Shown piece after piece: positions 42,845 through 52,923 of a stretch of 64,000 bases of DNA. This DNA comes from Jeongeupia wiesaeckerbachi (GTDB taxonomy: Bacteria > Pseudomonadota > Gammaproteobacteria > Burkholderiales > Chitinibacteraceae), in the NCBI RefSeq assembly GCF_050916355.1, contig NZ_CP136946.1, positions 2,046,001 through 2,110,000 on the forward strand. The letters run 5' to 3'. The notes under the pieces are model-generated. The model saw nothing but the letters and a program-made list of their open reading frames with translations. It did not search any database and was not told where the DNA came from. Position 1 is the first letter of the stretch. Every line of letters starts with the position of its first letter. The position numbers were made by a program, and so were the translations under genes.

Positions 42845-43285
42845 ATGAGTCTCAAAGCCCAGATCCAGCAAGACATGAAGACCGCGATGAAGGAAAAGCA
42901 GGCCACCAAGCTCGGCACGATCCGCTTGCTGCTGGCGGCGATCAAACAGCGCGAAGTCGACGAGCGTATCGAACTCGACGACGCGGCGATCACCGCGGTG
43001 ATCGAAAAAATGCTCAAACAGCGTCGCGACAGCATCGAGCAGTACGTTGCCGCATCGCGTGAGGATCTGGCTGACGTCGAGCGCGCCGAAGTCGAGGTGC
43101 TGAAGGACTACATGCCGCAGCAACTCTCGGCCGACGAAGTCGCTGCCGCGGTCGACGCGGCGATCGCCGCGCATGGCACGACGCCGGCGGCGATGGGCAA
43201 GATCATGGGCGAGCTCAAGGCCAAGCTGGCTGGCGTCGCCGATATGGCCGAGGTCAACAAGCTGGTCAAGGCGCGTCTGGGCTGA
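42845..43285 (+). CDS. GatB/YqeY domain-containing protein
   Basis: 146 residues of the YqeY family, related to the C-terminal tRNA-binding tail domain of GatB: SLKAQIQQDMKTAMKEKQ at the start, KDYMPQQLSADEV in the middle, KIMGELKAKLAG near the end. The precise function is unknown; a role in amidotransferase or tRNA interaction is often suggested. Conserved between rpsU and dnaG in many proteobacteria. Start chosen at the ATG matching family N-termini. Confidence 0.92.
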   Translation: MSLKAQIQQDMKTAMKEKQATKLGTIRLLLAAIKQREVDERIELDDAAITAVIEKMLKQRRDSIEQYVAASREDLADVERAEVEVLKDYMPQQLSADEVAAAVDAAIAAHGTTPAAMGKIMGELKAKLAGVADMAEVNKLVKARLG

Positions 43286-43297
43286 TCCGGCGTCCCG

Positions 43298-45190
43298 ATG
43301 GCCCGCATTCCCGAGTCCTTCATTCAGGACCTGCTCAACCGCGTCGACATCGTCGACGTGGTCGAGCGCTATCTGCCGTTGAAGAAGGCCGGGCAGAACT
43401 ACCACGCCTGCTGCCCGTTCCATAAGGAAAAAACCCCGTCGTTCACGGTCAGCCAGAGCAAGCAGTTTTATCATTGCTTCGGCTGCGGCGTGCACGGTTC
43501 GGCGATCAGTTTCGTCATGGAGTACGAGGCGCTGCCGTTTCCCGATGCGGTGAAGAAACTCGCCGAGTCGGTCGGGTTGACGGTGCCGCAGGAGGCCGGG
43601 GGCGGATTTGATGCGCTACGCGTCGAGCCGGGTGTGTTCGACGTGCTCAAGGCCGCTTGCGATTTCTATCGCCAGCAGCTCAAGACCGCGCCAGCGGCAA
43701 TTGCGTACCTGAAAGGCCGCGGGCTCGACGGCAAGACCGCGGCGCGCTATGGCCTGGGTTACGCGCCGGGCGGGGACGACTGGCAGGCGCTGAAGCAGGT
43801 GTTTCCCGATTACGACTGGAACAAGCTGCTGCTTGAGGCCGGGCTCGTGATCGACAAGGAAGACAGCAAGCGCCGCTACGACCGCTTCCGCGACCGGGCG
43901 ATGTTCCCGATCCAGAACCAGCGTGGCGCGGTGATCGGTTTTGGCGGTCGGGTCATGGGGCAGGGCGAGCCCAAGTATCTGAATTCGCCGGAAACGCCGG
44001 TATTCGAAAAGGGGCGCGAGCTGTACGGGCTGTCGCAGGCACGTGGCGCGATTCGCGATAGCAACCGGGTGCTGGTGGTCGAAGGCTATATGGACGTCGT
44101 GATGCTGGCGCAGCACGGTGTCGAATACGCGGTGGCGACGCTGGGTACCGCATGTACGCCCGAGCACGTGAAGAAATTGCTCAAGCTCGCCGACGACGTG
44201 GTGTTCTGCTTCGACGGCGACCGTGCCGGCCGCAAGGCGGCATGGCGGGCGCTCGAGAATAGTCTGGAGTTGATCGCCGATGGCAAGAAGCTGACCTTTC
44301 TGTTCCTGCCCGCCGAGCACGATCCGGATTCCTATGTGCGCGAATTCGGCCGTGAAGCGTTTGAAGTCCGGGTGCTGCAGGACGCGGTGCCGCTGGCGCA
44401 GTTCTTGTTGCGCGAACTCTCGTCCCAGGTCGAACTCGAAAGCGAAGAGGGGCGGGCGCGGCTGATCCATTTGGCCAAGCCGCACCTCGCCAAGGTGCGC
44501 GCACCGGCCTATGCGCTGATGCTGAAAAAGCGACTGGCGGCGTTGTGCAGGCTGGAAATGGGCGAGCTTGACCTCATCTTGGGTGGTGAGGCGGTTTCGC
44601 CGTCGCTGGCGGTGCAGCAGGAGTATCCGCCTGGCGCCGAGCAGGCGCATTTCGAAGCTGCGCGGCAATGGCGGGGTGACGATGGCGAGCGCTGGCGTGG
44701 CCGGGGCAAGGGACGGTGGAGTGATAAACGCGACCGACCTTTGGCGCCGCTGCCGCGTCCCAAATCGCAACGTGACCCCTTGGCCCGCTTGCTGCAACTG
44801 GTATTGACCGAACCTTCTCTCGCCGTGACGGCCGAAGCTGTATGGCAGGCGTGGCCGCGAGAAGGGCGAGCGGCGATGGTGGCCGACGTGCTCGACGCGG
44901 CGCGGACACATCCGCAGTTCGAACGGGGCTCGCAGTTGCTTGAATTGTGGCGTGACGAGCCGGGCTATACCGAGCTGGCACGTGCGCTGACGCAGGGTGC
45001 TGCAGAGTTCGAGCGCATGGCGCCGGAGGAGCGCGAGGTAGAGTTTTCGGCAGTAATGGCAATGGCGGCGCAGGTGCTGGCACGGCCGGCTACACTGGAT
45101 CGGCGTTCCGAACTGGAGTACCGCGCGGCGCATGGTGGCCTGACCGAAGTCGAGAAGCAGGAATACCTTGCCTTGCTGGCGTCACGGTAG
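43298..45190 (+). CDS. dnaG: DNA primase DnaG
   Basis: 630 residues. An N-terminal CHC2 zinc finger (Cys39, His42, Cys60, Cys63) is followed by the RNA polymerase domain, and a TOPRIM domain begins VLVVEGYMDVVML and includes CFDGDRAGRKAA with the catalytic acids. The C-terminal DnaB-interacting helical domain comes after a low-complexity Arg/Gly/Pro stretch. It makes RNA primers for replication. It lies 12 bp after yqeY in the macromolecular synthesis operon. Confidence 0.97.
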   Translation: MARIPESFIQDLLNRVDIVDVVERYLPLKKAGQNYHACCPFHKEKTPSFTVSQSKQFYHCFGCGVHGSAISFVMEYEALPFPDAVKKLAESVGLTVPQEAGGGFDALRVEPGVFDVLKAACDFYRQQLKTAPAAIAYLKGRGLDGKTAARYGLGYAPGGDDWQALKQVFPDYDWNKLLLEAGLVIDKEDSKRRYDRFRDRAMFPIQNQRGAVIGFGGRVMGQGEPKYLNSPETPVFEKGRELYGLSQARGAIRDSNRVLVVEGYMDVVMLAQHGVEYAVATLGTACTPEHVKKLLKLADDVVFCFDGDRAGRKAAWRALENSLELIADGKKLTFLFLPAEHDPDSYVREFGREAFEVRVLQDAVPLAQFLLRELSSQVELESEEGRARLIHLAKPHLAKVRAPAYALMLKKRLAALCRLEMGELDLILGGEAVSPSLAVQQEYPPGAEQAHFEAARQWRGDDGERWRGRGKGRWSDKRDRPLAPLPRPKSQRDPLARLLQLVLTEPSLAVTAEAVWQAWPREGRAAMVADVLDAARTHPQFERGSQLLELWRDEPGYTELARALTQGAAEFERMAPEEREVEFSAVMAMAAQVLARPATLDRRSELEYRAAHGGLTEVEKQEYLALLASR

Positions 45191-45228
45191 TGATGCCAGT
45201 CTCGACGCGGCTACTGGGCTGTTTTATC

Positions 45229-45237
45229 TGATATAAT
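45229..45237 (+). promoter_or_regulatory. Extended -10 promoter of rpoD
   Basis: TGATATAAT (extended -10; the hexamer TATAAT is at 45232-45237), about 40 bp before the rpoD ATG. No good -35 is visible, as expected for an extended -10 promoter. It would allow rpoD expression independent of rpsU. Confidence 0.7.
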
Positions 45238-45274
45238 CCACGGTTTTTCCGAATCTTTCCGAGTCCAACGAGTC

Positions 45275-47221
<1,947 letters not shown>

Positions 47222-47242
47222 GATAGGCCCCCTTTACGGTGC

Positions 47243-47319
47243 GGGCCTTTAGCTCAGTCGGTTAGAGCAGAGGACTCATAATCCTTTGGTCGTGGGTTCG
47301 AGCCCCACAGGGCCCACCA
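47243..47319 (+). tRNA. tRNA-Ile2 (anticodon CAT, lysidine type) rather than Met
   Basis: 77-nt tRNA with acceptor GGGCCTT/AGGGCCC (one G-T pair), discriminator A, encoded CCA and anticodon loop CTCATAA. The variable and T-arm TTGGTCG and the position just downstream of rpoD match E. coli ileX, which also sits after rpoD. An elongator tRNA-Met remains possible because both carry CAT. Confidence 0.8.
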
Positions 47320-47325
47320 TGAATG

Positions 47326-47357
47326 AAAGGCGTTACGCATTGCGTAACGCCTTTTTC
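47326..47357 (+). terminator. Terminator after rpoD-tRNA
   Basis: Near-perfect palindrome AAAGGCGTTACGCA-T-TGCGTAACGCCTTT followed by TTCTTT. Confidence 0.9.
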
Positions 47358-47429
47358 TTTGCCCGTTGCTCGGTCTGCAGCAGCCTTGAGACCCCGGACA
47401 ACGGTTGCGAGTGCCTGTGTACGGCGGGT

Positions 47430-47942
47430 CTACGCGCCGTCGGGCTCCAGCGCGGCCAGCAGCTGTGCCAGATGGGCATCCAGTGCAGCAAGGTCTTCGG
47501 CGCCGATCGGGGCCAGGATCCGCCGTTCGTTCTCGATGTGCGCTTCGACCGCCCGGTCGATCTGCGCCAGCCCCGCGTCGGTCAGCTGCACCAGCAGGCT
47601 GCGCGCGTCGTCCGGGTTGGGCAGGCGGGTGATCCAGCCGCCGGCCTCGAGTTTCTGCAGGCGGTGGGTCATCGTGCCGGAGGTGATCATCAGCGCGGAG
47701 AACAGCGCGGTGGGTGCCAGGCAGTGTGGCTCGCCGGCGCGACGCAGTGTGGCCAGCACGTCGAACTCCCAGCTGCTCATGCCGAATTCGGCGAAGGTCT
47801 CATCGAGCCGCCGCTGCAGCAGCGCGGCACAGCGGCGCACGCGGCCGATCGGCCCCATCGGGCTGGCGTCCAGATCCGGACGTTCGCGCCGCCACTGCGC
47901 AAGGATGTTGTCGACGGCATCCGGCCGTTTCCCGGTTTTCAT
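47430..47942 (-). CDS. MarR-family transcriptional regulator
   Basis: 170 residues with the MarR winged helix: FGMSSWEFDVLATLRRAGEP, LMITSGTMTHRLQKLEAGGW and the wing RLPNPDDARSLLV. It diverges from an EamA-type exporter and nitroreductase gene pair across a 75-bp region carrying two TCTTGA inverted repeats, the likely operators. It probably represses both directions and responds to a small aromatic or toxic compound. Confidence 0.92.
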   Translation of the reverse strand: MKTGKRPDAVDNILAQWRRERPDLDASPMGPIGRVRRCAALLQRRLDETFAEFGMSSWEFDVLATLRRAGEPHCLAPTALFSALMITSGTMTHRLQKLEAGGWITRLPNPDDARSLLVQLTDAGLAQIDRAVEAHIENERRILAPIGAEDLAALDAHLAQLLAALEPDGA

Positions 47943-47958
47943 GATTGGACTCCATTTG

Positions 47959-48011
47959 TCTTGACTTCAAGATAATTCAGCGACACACTGAGTTTATCTT
48001 GATATCGAGAT
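47959..48011. promoter_or_regulatory. Two MarR operator-like inverted repeats
   Basis: TCTTGA-CT-TCAAGA (47959-47972), a perfect inverted repeat near the marR start, and ATCTTGATATCGAGAT (47996-48011), near-perfect, just before the exporter ATG. Shared TCTTGA half-sites suggest one protein binds both. Confidence 0.75.
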
Positions 48012-48017
48012 ATTATC

Positions 48018-48911
48018 ATGTCGACAACGCGCAATGCTTCCGTCTGGCCCGATGTCGCGCTGACCGCGCTGGCGCCGGCCATCTGGGGTTCGACCTACAT
48101 CGTCGCGACTGCGATCCTGCCGCCGGACCGGCCGTTCACCGCAGCCTTGCTGCGGACACTGCCGGCCGGACTGGCACTCACCCTGCTGGTACGGCGCCTG
48201 CCGGCCCGACGGGACTGGGGGCGGCTGGCGGTGCTGGCTGCGCTGAACATCGGTTTTTTCCAGACCCTGCTGTTCGTCGCTGCCTACCGCCTGCCCGGTG
48301 GGCTGGCCGCCGTGCTCGGGGCAATACAGCCGCTGCTGGTGATGGGCCTCGTCTGGGCGATCGACCGGCAGCAGCCGGCCAGCCTGTCGCTGGGCGCCGG
48401 TGTGCTCGGCGTGCTGGGCATGGGGGCGCTGCTGCTGTCGCCGGGGGCGGTGTGGGATACCGTCGGCATCGCGGCTGCGCTGGCCGGTGCGGCCTGCATG
48501 GCGACCGGCACCTATCTGGCGCGGCGCTGGCGGCCGGATGTGCCGGTACTGGCCTTCACCGGCTGGCAGTTGCTGGCCGGCGGGCTGATGCTGCTGCCGG
48601 TGGCCGGGCTCCTCGATCCGCCTCTACCGTCGCTGAGCCTGACGCAAGTGCTCGGCTACGCCTACCTGTCGGTCTTCGGCGCCATGCTGACCTACGTGCT
48701 GTGGTTCCGCGGCCTTGCCCGCCTGTCCCCGGTCGCGGTGTCGTCGCTGGGTCTGCTCAGCCCGCTGACCGCTGTCATTCTCGGCTGGGCGCTGCTGGGG
48801 CAGCGCATGAATGCCGTCTCGCTGGCCGGACTGGTCACGGTGCTCGGCAGCATCCTCGTCGTGCAGTGGGCGTCGAGCCAGACGCAGGCGGTGCCTGTCG
48901 CAAGAACGTGA
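48018..48911 (+). CDS. EamA-family (DMT superfamily) exporter
   Basis: 297 residues with ten hydrophobic segments in two EamA repeats. Typical motifs are APAIWGSTYIVA in helix 1 and SVFGAMLTYVLWFRGLARLS in the second repeat. These inner-membrane proteins export amino acids, metabolites or drugs. The ATG lies 6 bp after the second MarR-type repeat, so binding there would directly block expression. Nitroreductase follows 43 bp downstream in the same unit. Confidence 0.9.
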   Translation: MSTTRNASVWPDVALTALAPAIWGSTYIVATAILPPDRPFTAALLRTLPAGLALTLLVRRLPARRDWGRLAVLAALNIGFFQTLLFVAAYRLPGGLAAVLGAIQPLLVMGLVWAIDRQQPASLSLGAGVLGVLGMGALLLSPGAVWDTVGIAAALAGAACMATGTYLARRWRPDVPVLAFTGWQLLAGGLMLLPVAGLLDPPLPSLSLTQVLGYAYLSVFGAMLTYVLWFRGLARLSPVAVSSLGLLSPLTAVILGWALLGQRMNAVSLAGLVTVLGSILVVQWASSQTQAVPVART

Positions 48912-48954
48912 ATTCCCCCGTGCAGTTCAAATTCGGTTCCAGAAGGAGCAAGCC

Positions 48955-49572
48955 ATGTTCGAGATTGTCAAAACCCTGATCGAAACCCGTGCCTCCACCG
49001 GCCAGTACGATGCCAGCCGGCCGGTTTCCGACGACACCGTGAAAGAGCTGGTGCGTCTGGCCACCCGTGCCCCGTCGGCCTACAACTTCCAGAACTGGAG
49101 GTTCATCGCGGTGCGTTCGGCCGGTGCCAAGGTCCGCCTGCAGGCGGTGGCCTACGGCCAGCCCCAGGTGGTCGATGCGCCGGTGACCTTCATCATCTGC
49201 GGCACGCTCGCCGCATATGAAGGATTGCCGGGGGCCCTGCAGCCGGCGCTCGACGCGGGCATCCTCAAGCCGGCGACCGTCGACAGCTGGGTGGCCCAGG
49301 CCAGCGGAAGCCATCGCGACAACCCGCAGCTGCAGCGTGACGAAGCCGTGCGCTCGGCGTCGCTCGCGGCGATGACGCTGATGTTTGCCGCGCAGGGCAT
49401 GGGGCTGGCGACCGGTGCCATGAGCGGTTTCGAGCCCGAAGGCGTGGTCCGGGAATTCGGGCTTGGCGACGACGAGGTACCGGTGATGCTCGTGACCGCC
49501 GGTTATCCGAGGGCGGGCAACTGGCCGCAAAAGCCGCGCAAGGCGCTGGACGAGGTCATGCAGTTTGCCTGA
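48955..49572 (+). CDS. Nitroreductase-family protein
   Basis: 205 residues of the FMN-dependent nitroreductase fold: the Arg-rich N-terminal IETRASTGQYD, TRAPSAYNFQNWRFI for FMN binding, and FAAQGMGLATGAMSGFEPEG. It reduces nitro groups or quinones with NAD(P)H. AAGGAG lies 6 bases before the ATG. It sits with an exporter under a MarR regulator, a typical detoxification unit. Confidence 0.9.
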   Translation: MFEIVKTLIETRASTGQYDASRPVSDDTVKELVRLATRAPSAYNFQNWRFIAVRSAGAKVRLQAVAYGQPQVVDAPVTFIICGTLAAYEGLPGALQPALDAGILKPATVDSWVAQASGSHRDNPQLQRDEAVRSASLAAMTLMFAAQGMGLATGAMSGFEPEGVVREFGLGDDEVPVMLVTAGYPRAGNWPQKPRKALDEVMQFA

Positions 49573-49786
49573 ACGGCGTTTGACGCCGCCGGGCCGCGCC
49601 GAAGCGGAATGATGCCGGCTGCCGTCGCGGCCGGTTTGCGGCATTGCACCTGGCGCCTGCGAGCCGCGAGATCGGTGATGTGAACTTTTTATGGCTTTCA
49701 GTGACAGATATTTGGTGATCTGGTGACAGAAATTGATCGGCTTGCAAGCGGTTGTTCGTCGCTTCACCTTTCTGTACGCCCTATGC

Positions 49787-49808
49787 CAACCCCGTATGGA
49801 CGGGGTTG
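49787..49808 (+). other. Stable hairpin in the leader of the OmpA-like lipoprotein gene
   Basis: CAACCCCGT-ATGG-ACGGGGTTG, a 9-bp GC-rich stem with a weak pyrimidine tail (CTTTCC), about 30 bp before the lipoprotein ATG. It could be a weak terminator for upstream transcription or a 5' UTR stabiliser. The surrounding 270 bp (49573-49840) hold no visible gene. Confidence 0.5.
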
Positions 49809-49840
49809 CTTTCCATCGTGTTCGCTGAATTGGAGGTTTT

Positions 49841-50281
49841 ATGTCCCGCCTGGCTGTCGTGATCGCCGCCGTTTTGTTGTCCGCATGTGCGCAGAATCCA
49901 TCGTCCAATGCTGAAGCCGCGCAGGGCAAGCCATCAGCCAAGGCAACGTCGACCGACGCCGCCAAGGCCACAGCTACGCCGAGCGCGGCGGCGCGCGTTG
50001 ATCCTTCGCTGATCACTTTCGCGACCCAAAGCGTCAAGCTCGACGAAGCGGCGCAGGCGCAGCTGCGCCTGCTGCTGGATCAGGCATCGGCAGCCAAACG
50101 CATCGTCATTACCGGTTACTGCGATCGCAAGGACATCGGCAATGCCAAGGCGGCGGCGGTGGCGCGGGCCAATAAAGTCAAGAATGCGCTGGTGAAGCTT
50201 GGCGTGTCGCCGAAGAAGATCAGGGTGAAGTACTCCACCGAAGAAGCACAGCACGCGGCCAAGGTCGATTTCCCGGGTTGA
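49841..50281 (+). CDS. Small OmpA-like domain lipoprotein
   Basis: 146 residues. Lipoprotein signal with lipobox LLSAC (Cys16), an Ala/Thr/Lys-rich linker, then a compact OmpA_C-like domain with ITFATQSVKLD and ITGYCDRKDIGNAKAAAVARA, the peptidoglycan-binding helix region. Likely an outer-membrane lipoprotein touching the cell wall. Shorter than Pal (~170). GGAGG precedes the ATG. It forms a pair with the hypothetical gene 38 bp downstream. Confidence 0.8.
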   Translation: MSRLAVVIAAVLLSACAQNPSSNAEAAQGKPSAKATSTDAAKATATPSAAARVDPSLITFATQSVKLDEAAQAQLRLLLDQASAAKRIVITGYCDRKDIGNAKAAAVARANKVKNALVKLGVSPKKIRVKYSTEEAQHAAKVDFPG

Positions 50282-50319
50282 TCCGATCCTGGGCAACGGC
50301 ATGAGGAAAGAGTGAGTCC

Positions 50320-50769
50320 ATGGCGAAACGCAGTAGAGCCGAACGGCTCGCGGCAATGTCGCCGGAAGAGCGGGAGGCATTCGCGCTGGCCAACGAGGGC
50401 ATTCGTTTGGGTGCAGAGGGGCATAAGGCGGCGAGCCTGCTGCAGTGGCAAGCCGCCGCCGAGATCGCCGACCTGCATTTGCGGCACCGGTCGATCCGCT
50501 ACTGGATTCACGGCGGCCGGGCGGAAGCGCTGTTCGCGAACGGCCGCTTCCGCGAGTGTGTAGAGGCCGCGCTGATCGCCCGCGATTTCTGCCTGTCGAT
50601 CCGCCAGCCTGCCGCTTCATTGTGGATTGCCAAGTCGCTGCTGGCGCTCGGGGCGGCCCGGCAGGCTGCGCCGTATCTGCAGGAAGTACATGGCTTGGTC
50701 GGCGAGCAGTTTTACGCGGCGATCGATGTCGATCATCATCCGCAGGTGCGGGCCCTGCTGGCGATATGA
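50320..50769 (+). CDS. Hypothetical TPR-like helical protein
   Basis: 149 residues, almost entirely helical, with repeated Ala/Leu patterns (EGIRLGAEGHKAASLLQW, GRAEALFANGRFRECVEAAL, AKSLLALGAARQAAPYLQEV) that look like two or three degenerate TPR units. No signal peptide or catalytic motif. GAAAGAG lies upstream of the ATG. I do not recognise a named family. Codon use resembles real genes in the window. Confidence 0.65.
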   Translation: MAKRSRAERLAAMSPEEREAFALANEGIRLGAEGHKAASLLQWQAAAEIADLHLRHRSIRYWIHGGRAEALFANGRFRECVEAALIARDFCLSIRQPAASLWIAKSLLALGAARQAAPYLQEVHGLVGEQFYAAIDVDHHPQVRALLAI

Positions 50770-50905
50770 AGCCGGTGCCGGTCGCTCAGGCCGGTGTCGG
50801 CATCGAACCGGCCATCGTCGGCGCGAAGATTAGGGTTCTTACCGATGGCTTCATTTGACGATGTATGTTGCCATTCGCAACGTTTTTGCTTGCGGTGGTG
50901 GCTGG

Positions 50906-51100
50906 ATGAGCCAGACGGATTTGAGTTTGCGCAGCCATGCGCTTGGCAGCGTGTGCAGAAGTGGTGATGTGTGCCCGCAGGCCGGGCTGTGGAAATGCTT
51001 GGCGAGCAAACCGCAGTCGCGGATTGTCCAGAAGAACGAACGTTTTCCGGATGTCGACGGCCGCGCGGTTTTCTGGCATCTGGCCGGCTATATCGGCTGA
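50906..51100 (+). CDS. Possible 64-aa small protein with CPQxGxWxC motif
   Basis: Short frame with cysteines at VCRSGDVCPQAGLWKC, followed by basic residues and an aromatic end (VFWHLAGY). The CPQ-G-W-C pattern recalls a short element seen near the end of some betaproteobacterial secreted or type VI-associated proteins; that resemblance is from memory and untested. An ATG 45 bp upstream (50861) would add 15 residues. No clear ribosome site. It could be a fragment of a longer lost gene. Confidence 0.4.
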   Translation: MSQTDLSLRSHALGSVCRSGDVCPQAGLWKCLASKPQSRIVQKNERFPDVDGRAVFWHLAGYIG

Positions 51101-51114
51101 GGGGCATGGTCGTG

Positions 51115-51144
51115 ACAAGGGCGCCGCTGCTGCGGCGCCCTTGT
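51115..51144. other. Strong GC hairpin downstream of chitinase 2
   Basis: 13-bp stem ACAAGGGCGCCGC/GCGGCGCCCTTGT with a 4-base loop but no T-run on either strand. It may act as a rho-dependent end or as a 3' barrier to exonucleases for the chitinase 2 mRNA. Confidence 0.6.
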
Positions 51145-51194
51145 GCTGTCGCATGTGGCGAGGCGCCACCGTTCTGGCGGCGCCCGGATGCGAT

Positions 51195-52853
<1,659 letters not shown>

Positions 52854-52879
52854 GGGTGTGTTCCTGTCCTTGAACGAAC

Positions 52880-52907
52880 AAAAGCACCCCGGCGTGAACC
52901 GGGGTGC
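52880..52907 (-). terminator. Hairpin between chitinase 3 and chitinase 2
   Basis: Stem GCACCCCGG/CCGGGGTGC with a 6-base loop. On the minus strand it is followed by only TTTTG, so it is probably a leaky terminator or processing barrier giving more chitinase 3 than chitinase 2 mRNA. Confidence 0.7.
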
Positions 52908-52923
52908 GAGTGGGTGATGCGGA

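Noticed and set aside
47243..47319. Elongator tRNA-Met call for the CAT tRNA after rpoD
   Set aside because: Variable and T-arm sequence and rpoD-adjacent position match ileX better; kept as an alternative in the feature entry.
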